A stretch of DNA of 20,031 bases from an uncultured Planctomycetia bacterium (lineage in GTDB: Bacteria > Planctomycetota > UBA1135 > GCA-002686595). Positions within the stretch are counted from its first letter, which is position 1. Each line of letters begins with the position of its first letter. The stretch spans positions 1 through 20,031 of the forward strand of contig CALFYL010000337.1 in assembly GCA_937952135.1 (NCBI GenBank). Reading direction: 5' to 3'. The position numbers and the translations under genes were made by a program. Positions 1-6,372 of this stretch are shown here, one piece after another. A model generated the notes under the pieces. It saw nothing but the letters and a program-made list of their open reading frames with translations. It was not told the DNA's origin and searched no databases.

Positions 1-140
1 GCGAGCGCGTCGCGAACGAGCCGCGGCGCCTGGGCAGTCTTTCCGGCTCGCCCGAACTCGCACGCCCGGAGCTGACGCGAATTGCTCGACCGGATCGGCC
101 CGCGGCGACATCTACTCGTCTCGTCCGCGTCCACAACCTG

Positions 141-147
141 AAGGAGG
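141..147 (+). promoter_or_regulatory. Ribosome binding site deciding the GTG start at 152
   Basis: AAGGAGG lies 4 nt before a GTG codon at 152. The same frame is open back to the left window edge, so the start is not forced by a stop codon. The strong Shine-Dalgarno match and the signal peptide that begins right after it select GTG 152. The 140 bases to the left show no promoter or gene that I can support. Confidence 0.75.
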
Positions 148-151
148 CGCC

Positions 152-2752
152 GTGAAGCCGAAGTTCGCAGTCCTGCTGGCCATCGCCCTGTGCAGCGCCG
201 AGCTGAGCGCCCAGTGCCCCGAGTGGTCGCCGAAGTTCCACGACGGCGGCGTCGACGGACGCGTGATCGCCTTTGCGGAGCACGATTTCGGCCATGGCCC
301 GCGTCTGGTGCTCGGCGGCCAGTTCGAGTTCGCTGCGGGCCAACCGTGCGCGAACGTGGCGACCTGGGACGGCGAGCGGCTTGCGCAGCTCGGCGAAGGT
401 CTCAACGGAACGGTCGAAGACCTCCAGGTGTTCCAAGGCGAGCTCCACGCGGCGGGGTGGTTCGACTTCGGGCCGCTCACCGGCGGCCGCGTGGCGCGCT
501 TCGACGGCGTGCAGTGGAAGCCGGTCGGCGCCGGTTTCAACGACCTCGTGCGCTCGCTCGCCGTGCATCAAGGCTCGCTCTACGCCGGCGGCCGCTTCAC
601 GAGCGACGCGATCGGCGACGCGAGCGTCTCGCGTGTCGCTCGCTTCAACGGCGTCGACTGGGTTCAGGTCGGCGCAGGCGTCGCGGGGGGCGGCTGGGTC
701 AACGAGATCGAGTCCTTCGATCTCGGTAGCGGCGCGCAGTTGTGGGCGCTGGGTTCGCCGGCCTTCGGCACGCAGCGCTTCGACGGCGCGTCGTGGATCG
801 ACCTCACGCCGGGGCTGAGCATCGAAGGCTGGACCATGGCGTTGTTCGACGCGGGTGCGGGGACCGCGCTATTCGCGGGCTTTCACGGCGGCTCGTTGGC
901 GTCCTGGGACGGCGCCGCGTGGCAACCCGTCGCCGGATCGCCGACGGGCGCGCGGCTGCGCCGTTTGCTCGTGCACGACGACGGTTCGGGAGCGGCGCTG
1001 TACGCGGCCGGCGAGTTCTCCTTCGGAGCGCTCGCGGGCGCGCGCAACTTGGCGCGCTGGAACGGCGCGAGTTGGTCGGCGGTTGGAAGCGGCTTGGGCG
1101 CATCGGGTCCCTGCCACGCGCTCGCGTCCCTCGACGATGGAAGCGGCAACGGGATCGAGCTGTGGGTCGGCGGCGCGTTCGGGGCCATGCACGAGGTCGG
1201 CGCCGGCGGAATCGCCGCGTGGGATGGCTCGCAGTGGCGCACCGGCGCCGGCGACGCGCTCCTGCGCAACGCGTCGGCTCCGGCCTCGGACTTCGCCGTG
1301 GAAGCGCTCGAGCGTTGGACGCCTCCCGGCGCGGCGCGACCGTGGGTCTACGCTGCGGGTGCGTTCCAGAGCGCGGGCGGCGCGCCGATCGAGAACATCG
1401 CGGCGTACGACGGCGCCACGTGGTCGCCTTTGGGCGCGGGTGTGGACGGCGGTGTCGGCGTGATGCTCGCCGCGGCGGACTTGGCGAGCGCGACGAGCTC
1501 GCTCTACGTGGGCGGAGAACTTCTGTCCGCCGGTGGCGGCGCGGTCTCGCGGCTGGCGCGCTGGGACGGCGCGACCTGGCACGACGTCGGCGGCGGGACG
1601 AGCGGCACGGTGCTCGCGCTGCACCGCACGAATGCGCCGGCGTTCGGCGGGCCGTCGCTCTTCGTCGGGGGGCGCTTCTTCACCGCTGGCGGACTGACCG
1701 TGAACTCGATCGGACGTTTCGACGGCTCGCAGTGGCACGTACTCGGATCGGGTGCGGACTTGTCCGGGAGTTCGGCGCCCGCGACCGTGTCGGCGCTCGC
1801 CGAGTACGACGATCCCTCCACTCCGGAAGGGTTGGAGTTGTTCGCCGCGGGCGCATTCGACTCCATGGGCGGAGTCGCGACGCTCTATTGCGCCCGCTGG
1901 GACGGCGCGGCGTGGCGCGAGGCCGAAGCGGGGCTCGTCGGCGTCGGGAACGTGCGCGATCTCGAGCTCTTCGACGACGGCTCCGGGACGAAGCTCTTCG
2001 CACTCTCCGCTTCGGGCGCGTTGTTCGTCCGTGCGTCGGGGGTCTGGACCCAAGTCGCCGCGGCGGCCGGAAGCGGCGAGGCGGGTCTTGTCGTTCACGA
2101 CGACGGCGCGGGTGAGCGCCTGTACTCGGGTCGGAACATCTGGAACGGGCTCTCCTGGGTCCCGTTCGCGAACCTGACGCCGGGCGCCGGCGTGATCGCC
2201 ACGGGCGTCTCGGTCGTGGACCCGTTCCACGGTCGCGCCGCGCTCTGGCTCGGCGGAGAGTTCAACGGCTTCGACGGCGTTCCGGCCCGCAACATCGCGC
2301 GCTGGTCGGATCCGTGCGCCGCGCTCGCCACGTACTGCACGGCGAAGGTCAACTCACAGGGCTGCACGCCCGCGATCGGCTGGAGCGGCGAGCCGGCGCT
2401 CTCCCAACTCGCCACAACGCCCTTCGAGATCCACGCGACGAACGTCGTGAACCAGAAGAACGGCCTGCTGTTCTATTCGACCGACGGCCGCCGTGCGGCG
2501 CCGTTCCAGGGCGGCGTGTTGTGTGTTGCTGCACCGCTGCGCCGCACGCCGTTCCGCTCGAGCGCGGGCTCGCCGACCGGCGCCGATTGCACCGGCGTGC
2601 TGAGCCTCGACTTCTCGCCCTGGCTCACACGCGCCAACGATCCGACGCTCGAGCTGGGCCTGATCGTCGACGCGCAGTGGTGGTACCGCGACCCCGCAAG
2701 CCCGAGCACGACCGGCCTTTCGAATGCGATCGAGCTCGAAATCCGTCCGTAG
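152..2752 (+). CDS. Secreted multi-repeat beta-propeller protein with YCTAK C-terminal module
   Basis: The 866-aa protein opens with a Sec signal peptide (about residues 1-21: a Lys-containing n-region, a Val/Leu/Ala-rich core and a likely cleavage site after LSA). Residues of about 25-725 consist of a dozen or more degenerate units of the type ARWDGxxWxxVGxG followed by a hydrophobic strand and a LYAGGxF-like strand. This resembles Kelch or galactose-oxidase-type propeller blades; the exact blade count is uncertain. Residues 728-866 form a separate module beginning YCTAKVNSQGC and ending near WYRDPASPSTTGLSNA, with Cys at 729, 738, 791 and 813. The same module ends three other proteins in this window. 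No catalytic motif is visible. The likely location is the periplasm or cell surface and the biochemical function is unknown. It appears to be a single-gene unit converging on the minus-strand run; the palindrome at 2773-2870 could end transcription. Confidence 0.9.
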   Translation: MKPKFAVLLAIALCSAELSAQCPEWSPKFHDGGVDGRVIAFAEHDFGHGPRLVLGGQFEFAAGQPCANVATWDGERLAQLGEGLNGTVEDLQVFQGELHAAGWFDFGPLTGGRVARFDGVQWKPVGAGFNDLVRSLAVHQGSLYAGGRFTSDAIGDASVSRVARFNGVDWVQVGAGVAGGGWVNEIESFDLGSGAQLWALGSPAFGTQRFDGASWIDLTPGLSIEGWTMALFDAGAGTALFAGFHGGSLASWDGAAWQPVAGSPTGARLRRLLVHDDGSGAALYAAGEFSFGALAGARNLARWNGASWSAVGSGLGASGPCHALASLDDGSGNGIELWVGGAFGAMHEVGAGGIAAWDGSQWRTGAGDALLRNASAPASDFAVEALERWTPPGAARPWVYAAGAFQSAGGAPIENIAAYDGATWSPLGAGVDGGVGVMLAAADLASATSSLYVGGELLSAGGGAVSRLARWDGATWHDVGGGTSGTVLALHRTNAPAFGGPSLFVGGRFFTAGGLTVNSIGRFDGSQWHVLGSGADLSGSSAPATVSALAEYDDPSTPEGLELFAAGAFDSMGGVATLYCARWDGAAWREAEAGLVGVGNVRDLELFDDGSGTKLFALSASGALFVRASGVWTQVAAAAGSGEAGLVVHDDGAGERLYSGRNIWNGLSWVPFANLTPGAGVIATGVSVVDPFHGRAALWLGGEFNGFDGVPARNIARWSDPCAALATYCTAKVNSQGCTPAIGWSGEPALSQLATTPFEIHATNVVNQKNGLLFYSTDGRRAAPFQGGVLCVAAPLRRTPFRSSAGSPTGADCTGVLSLDFSPWLTRANDPTLELGLIVDAQWWYRDPASPSTTGLSNAIELEIRP

Positions 2753-2772
2753 CGGGGAGTACAGAGCCAGGA

Positions 2773-2870
2773 GTACGGGGCCAGAGCAAATTCTCCCCGC
2801 TAACCGCAGGACGCGAGGGCGCTGACCGGCCCCACGCGGTTAGCGGGGAGAATTTGCTCTGGCTCCGTAC
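2773..2870. repeat. REP-like long palindrome, copy 1
   Basis: Arms 2773-2807 and 2836-2870 are inverted copies of 35 bp with one mismatch (position 7 of the arm), separated by a 28-nt loop. The inner part of each arm (CCAGAGCAAATTCTCCCCGC plus TAAC) is identical to the copy at 5565-5665. It fills the gap between two convergent genes. On the minus strand the arm is preceded by GTAG, which contains the TAG stop (2873-2875) of the HEAT gene. A GTAG at 2749-2752 also contains the plus-strand stop of the upstream gene. No T-run follows, so it is not a classical terminator, but an RNA hairpin of this length could still block or end transcription from both sides. GTAG at the hairpin foot is typical of REP sequences mobilised by RAYT (TnpA-REP) enzymes. 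Confidence 0.85.
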
Positions 2871-2872
2871 CT

Positions 2873-3499
2873 CTACTTCAGCCGGTCGAGCAACTGCAGG
2901 AAGTCCTTCGCTTCGCGGCGCACCCACGGGCGGCCGTCGCGCAGGAAAGGCTTCACGAGCGTGCTGTCGACGAGCTCGCGAGAACGTTCGACGACCTTCG
3001 CGAGCGCCGCGAGGGCGTGACCGCCGACGCCGGGGTCGTCGAGCAGCTCGACGAGGACGTCCGCCACTTCCGGCGCGTCGAGCTTGCCGAGCCCCGCCAC
3101 CAGCGCCTGTCGCGCGTTGCCGTGGCGGCGGTCGCGCGCGAGCTCGATGAACTCCGTAGCGACGTCGTCGTCCGCGAGGAACTCGAGCGCCTGCGCGAGC
3201 GCGGCCTTGGTCGAGGGCGGCGAGTTCGGCGTGCTGCGAAAGCGCGCGAGCAACGGCTCCATCGCCGCTTCGCGCGCCCACGGCGCGCCGAGAACGCTGG
3301 CGAGCTCCTCCAGCAACTCGCGCGACTGCGTGCGCTCCAACTCCGCCACCAAGGCGCCGACGAACGGCTTGCAGCGCGCGCCGTAGCGCCGCAGCTCCAC
3401 GATCTTGTGCACGTGCACGCCGTGCTGCGCCACGAGCTCGATCAGAGGCCGCGCGGCCGCGAGGTAGGTCTCGCGGCTGGAAGGTGCTTCGTGGGCCAT
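2873..3499 (-). CDS. Small HEAT-repeat protein
   Basis: This 208-aa protein (from ATG at 3499; an in-frame GTG at 3520 would add 7 residues) is almost entirely alpha-helical, with repeated Leu/Ala-rich helix pairs such as EVADVLVELLDDPGVGGHAL and PWVRREAKDFLQLL. These are characteristic of HEAT or PBS-lyase-like repeats. It has no signal peptide and no membrane segment, so it is probably cytoplasmic. HEAT repeats form protein-interaction solenoids; the partner is not evident. It lies downstream of the FG-GAP protein gene on the same strand, only about 42 nt away if the element at 3542-3750 is disregarded, so the two may once have been co-transcribed. Neither candidate start has a good Shine-Dalgarno sequence, so the exact N-terminus is uncertain. 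Confidence 0.75.
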   Translation of the reverse strand: MAHEAPSSRETYLAAARPLIELVAQHGVHVHKIVELRRYGARCKPFVGALVAELERTQSRELLEELASVLGAPWAREAAMEPLLARFRSTPNSPPSTKAALAQALEFLADDDVATEFIELARDRRHGNARQALVAGLGKLDAPEVADVLVELLDDPGVGGHALAALAKVVERSRELVDSTLVKPFLRDGRPWVRREAKDFLQLLDRLK

Positions 3500-3541
3500 G
3501 CGTGGTGTCGCTCGCGCCACGCAGGATAGCGCCTCGCGCGG

Positions 3542-3750
3542 CTAGCAGTCCGTTGAAGGAGTGCTCCGTGTGCGATTCCGACCCGGTCGCGTCGAATCAA
3601 GGAGGCGAACCAATCGGTGGGGAGAAGAGCACCACCCTTTTGGGTGGTGCGGCCCCACCGTGAATCGCGATTCAACGAGGATCCGCCGACGCAGAGTCGG
3701 CGCGTCCGGGCGCGGAAGCGCGCCGGATGACTTCTTCAACGGGCTGCTAG
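3542..3750. mobile_element. MITE-like element with terminal inverted repeats and internal palindromes
   Basis: The left end (3542-3563, CTAGCAGTCCGTTGAAGGAG then TG) and the reverse complement of the right end (3729-3750, CTAGCAGCCCGTTGAAGAAG then TC) match at 19 of 22 positions. Between them are nested palindromes: CGGTGGGG (3615-3622) with CCCCACCG (3653-3660) enclosing GCACCACCC (3629-3637) with GGGTGGTGC (3642-3650); GAATCGCGATTC (3662-3673); and GCCGAC (3685-3690) with GTCGGC (3696-3701). No open frame encodes a transposase, so it would be non-autonomous. If the repeat proper begins GCAG, the element is flanked by TA on both sides inside a C...G context, that is, an insertion into CTAG with TA duplication, as in IS630/Tc1-mariner elements. 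The right end contains the stop codon of the FG-GAP gene. Confidence 0.7.
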
Positions 3751-5462
3751 GGCAGGATCGGAATCCGCACGCCGTTCGTCAGGCCGAAGTTGTACGGCGG
3801 CGGGAAGGCCGCGTCGCGGCTCCAGTACTGAGCGAAGAACTCCGTGCCCGGCGTGAGACTTTCCGCCTGCATCTGCGCGTGGCTGAAGTAGTAGCTGTAC
3901 ACGCCGTGGCAGGGATAGACGCTGCCGACGTTGTCGACCGAGACCTGCACCGGCGTGCGGCGAATCGGACCGCCGACGCACAAGGTGTCGCCGAAGAACG
4001 GCGTCGAGGCGCTGGTGTGCGACCAGATCAGGAGCCCGTTGACGTTCGGGAGCACGTTGGCGCCGACGATGAAGAGCTGGCCGACCGTCGCGCTCGCGCA
4101 GCCGCCGATGCCGACGTAGGGCGTGCAATTCTGCGAGTTGACCTTCGCCGTGCAGTAGTTGGTCGGGAACTCGGCGTTGCCGAGCACCGTGCGCGCGCGG
4201 CCCGCGTCGGCGCCGTACTGGTTGTAGCCCGAGGAACCCGCGATCACGTCGTGGAACCCGTCGCCGTTCACGTCGCCGCCATCCGCCACGCTGTCGCCGA
4301 AGCCCTCGCCGTCGTAGTAGCCGGTCATGGTCGTGAGCAGCGCGCCGTTCGCTCCGCTGTACACGTGCGCGAGCCCCGCGTTCGTCCAGGTGTTGTATTC
4401 GGCGAACACGTTGCCCACGAGCACGTCGCCCTTGCCGTCGCCGTCGAAGTCCTCCATCGCCGACAGGACCCAGCCGTAGGCATCGTTCGTCGCGCCCGTG
4501 AGCGTGAACAGCGTCGCTCCCGTGCTTCCCGACGTCACGCGGATGCGGCCGGAACCGACCACGCCGCCGACGCTCACGAACGGTTCGCCGACGGCGGTTT
4601 CCGGCACGCCGTCGCCGGTGGTGTCGGGCACCGACGCGACCGTGTGGCCGAGCCAGCCCCCCGTGGCCGAGCCGCTGTAGGTGGTGAGCACCACGCCGCT
4701 GCCCGCGCCCGACACGCGGTACGCGCGGCCCGAATCGAACAGGCCGGCGGCATCGGCCTGCGGCGCTCCGACGAGCAGATCTCCGCGGCCGTCCGCGTTG
4801 ACGTCCTTCGAGCCGTCGATCGAGTAACCGAAGCGATCGCCGCCGGCCGCGCCCGTGTAGATCCGGAGCTGCGCGAAGCTCGCGCCAGAGTAGATGCGAA
4901 CCGCTCCGTTGAGCGTGAAGCCGCCGCTCGGCTCGCGCGGCGCGCCGACCGCGAAGTCCGTCACGCCGTCGAAATTCACATCGGGCACGGCGGTGACCGA
5001 CCAACCGAAGTGGTTGTCGGCGCCGTTGCCGAACAGCTTCGCTAGCTGCGCGCCGGTCGCTCCGTCGAACACGTAGGCCGCGCCGCGGTCCACGCCGAGG
5101 AACGCGTCATGCAACGGCGCGCCGACCACCAGGTCGGGCACGCCGTCGCCGTTCACGTCGCCGATCGATTCGACCGCGTGGCCGAAGCGATCGCCGCCGA
5201 GCTCGCCCTTCAACTCGCGGATCAGCGACGCGTTCTGTCCGGAGTAGATGCGCACGGCGCCGGCTTCGTGCTGGAGCCCGGCCGCGCGCTTCGCGCCGAT
5301 CGCAATGTCCCCGAAGCCGTCGCCGTCGACGTCGCCCAGACCTGCGACCGCGGAGCCGAACTCCTCGCCCGGGACAAGCGTGAAGAAGTCGTACAGCGGC
5401 GCCTGAGCCGAAGACACCGCCGCCAGACCCAAAACCGCCGCCAACGTCGTTACGCGCTTCAT
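3747..5462 (-). CDS. Secreted seven-blade FG-GAP (integrin-alpha-like) propeller with YCTAK C-terminal module
   Basis: This 571-aa protein starts at ATG 5462, which follows a GAGGGCG ribosome site and begins a clear signal peptide (MKRVTTLAAVLGLAAVSSAQ). The longer frame upstream to 5606 looks non-coding and would bury the signal. Seven FG-GAP units follow, with calcium-loop motifs DxDxDG-like at residues 44-52, 102-110, 161-169, 220-228, 280-288, 338-346 and 397-405. They are spaced about 58-60 residues, exactly enough for one closed seven-blade propeller. The fifth motif (DTTGDGVPE) and the third (DVNFDGVTD) are degenerate. Residues 436-571 are the shared module (YCTAKVNSQNC, Cys 437, 446, 495, 518). 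FG-GAP domains bind calcium and often act in adhesion, so this is probably a surface protein. The stop codon coincides with the edge of the MITE-like element. Confidence 0.92.
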   Translation of the reverse strand: MKRVTTLAAVLGLAAVSSAQAPLYDFFTLVPGEEFGSAVAGLGDVDGDGFGDIAIGAKRAAGLQHEAGAVRIYSGQNASLIRELKGELGGDRFGHAVESIGDVNGDGVPDLVVGAPLHDAFLGVDRGAAYVFDGATGAQLAKLFGNGADNHFGWSVTAVPDVNFDGVTDFAVGAPREPSGGFTLNGAVRIYSGASFAQLRIYTGAAGGDRFGYSIDGSKDVNADGRGDLLVGAPQADAAGLFDSGRAYRVSGAGSGVVLTTYSGSATGGWLGHTVASVPDTTGDGVPETAVGEPFVSVGGVVGSGRIRVTSGSTGATLFTLTGATNDAYGWVLSAMEDFDGDGKGDVLVGNVFAEYNTWTNAGLAHVYSGANGALLTTMTGYYDGEGFGDSVADGGDVNGDGFHDVIAGSSGYNQYGADAGRARTVLGNAEFPTNYCTAKVNSQNCTPYVGIGGCASATVGQLFIVGANVLPNVNGLLIWSHTSASTPFFGDTLCVGGPIRRTPVQVSVDNVGSVYPCHGVYSYYFSHAQMQAESLTPGTEFFAQYWSRDAAFPPPYNFGLTNGVRIPILP

Positions 5463-5466
5463 GTGT

Positions 5467-5473
5467 CGCCCTC
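5467..5473 (-). promoter_or_regulatory. Ribosome binding site deciding the ATG at 5462
   Basis: Read on the minus strand, GAGGGCG ends 4 nt before the ATG at 5462 (reading GAGGGCGACACATG). Together with the signal peptide it fixes the start and excludes the 48-residue upstream extension of the open frame. Confidence 0.6.
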
Positions 5474-5564
5474 GTCGAGTCCCCGACGGCCGCACCGCCC
5501 TCCAACGCGAAGCCGCGCCGCCGTCGTGGCTGTTCGATCCTCGCCGCGAGCCGCGCGTTACAGG

Positions 5565-5665
5565 GTGTACCGAGCCAGAGCAAATTCTCCCCGCTAACTC
5601 AGCCAAGGCCGGCGGCGCCCCCTCTTCTGGAGTTAGCGGGGAGAATTTGCTCTGGCTCGGTACAC
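5565..5665. repeat. REP-like long palindrome, copy 2
   Basis: Arms 5565-5599 and 5631-5665 are a perfect 35-bp inverted repeat (arm start GTGTACCGAGCCAGAGC) around a 31-nt loop. The loop has no similarity to the loop of copy 1, while the arm core is identical to it. On the minus strand the arm is directly preceded by GTAG (5666-5669), whose TAG is the stop codon of the 232-aa gene. The element lies between two tandem minus-strand genes, upstream of the FG-GAP gene start at 5462, so a transcript from the upstream genes would have to pass through a very stable hairpin to reach it. Confidence 0.88.
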
Positions 5666-6364
5666 CTACTCGAACAGCGCCAGGGCCTTCTCGCGATCCC
5701 CGAGCGCTACCCCGAGTTCATCGAGCCAGCGCATCCGCAACTGCTCATACTCCTCCAAGAAGCGCTGCGCGTCCGGGTGGCTGCGATCGCCGCGCGGACC
5801 GCTCGGATCCTCGAGCCACTCGAAGCGCCACTTCTCGAGCGCGGCCTTGTAGCGGCCGATGGCGTCCGCGAGCGGGCGGATCTGCTCCGGTTTGGGCGCC
5901 TCCCACAGCGGCTTCACCACGTGCACGAACACGCTCGTCTTCTCCGCCTCGGTCAGTCCCTGCGTCATCTCCATAGCTTTGAAGCGCTGAAAGAAGTCCT
6001 CCGCGGGGTGCTCGCGCGCGAACGAGAGTTCCGCGCGCACGAGTTCGAGTTGCTCGCTTGCTTCCGCGAGCGCGGCCCGCGAGCCCTCAAGTTCCGCAGT
6101 CAGCTCCACCACCGCGCGCTCGAGGTCCGCGACGATCGGCGTGCGCGTCGCCTCGATCTCCGCAAGCGCACCCGTCGACGCGCCCGCGTCCGATTCGGGC
6201 CTGATCGCGAGCGTCGAGCTCTGTGCGTGGGCGGCGCCAGCGCCTTCGCTCGTCGTGGGCTCCTGGGCCAGCTCGTGGACAGTTCCACACCACACGAGCG
6301 CGATCGCAGCACCGCAAACGGCTCCACCGAGCGCAAGGGCGAGGGCTGCGATCGCGGTCTTCAT
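5666..6364 (-). CDS. Membrane-anchored coiled-coil protein of unknown function
   Basis: This 232-aa protein has one N-terminal hydrophobic segment (about residues 3-26) that could be an uncleaved anchor or a signal peptide. A low-complexity Ala/Ser/Glu linker follows to about residue 75, then a heptad-like Leu/Ala/Glu stretch (about 78-116, for example LERAVVELTAELEGSRAAL) predicted to form a coiled coil. The C-terminal part (120-232) is charged, helical and Trp-rich. I do not recognise a family. It starts 8 nt after the stop of the preceding 200-aa secreted protein gene, so the two are very probably one operon. The proposed ribosome site is weak, which fits translational coupling. The gene ends at the GTAG of palindrome copy 2. 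Confidence 0.75.
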   Translation of the reverse strand: MKTAIAALALALGGAVCGAAIALVWCGTVHELAQEPTTSEGAGAAHAQSSTLAIRPESDAGASTGALAEIEATRTPIVADLERAVVELTAELEGSRAALAEASEQLELVRAELSFAREHPAEDFFQRFKAMEMTQGLTEAEKTSVFVHVVKPLWEAPKPEQIRPLADAIGRYKAALEKWRFEWLEDPSGPRGDRSHPDAQRFLEEYEQLRMRWLDELGVALGDREKALALFE

Positions 6365-6372
6365 AGGCGAAC

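Noticed and set aside
3..155. A possible C-terminal tail of an upstream gene in frame 3, ending TGA at 153-155 in a GTGA overlap with the start at 152
   Set aside because: The 50 codons have a mixed third-position composition (hand count 37 of 50 G or C, lower toward the right end) and no recognisable sequence. Without the sequence to the left it cannot be told from chance.
2773..2870. Reading the palindrome as an intrinsic terminator only
   Set aside because: There is no T-run on either side, and the same arm core recurs at 5565-5665 with a different loop. A repeated element explains both copies better, although it may still affect termination.
3561..5045. A 494-codon open frame on the plus strand that would start inside the MITE-like element
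   Set aside because: It is the complement of the FG-GAP repeats. Its apparent periodicity simply mirrors the FG-GAP calcium-loop repeats, and it has no motif of its own.
2773..5665. CRISPR-like array or phase of direct repeats
   Set aside because: There are only two copies, nearly 2.8 kb apart, separated by coding genes and each an inverted repeat. There is no regular spacer pattern and no cas gene.
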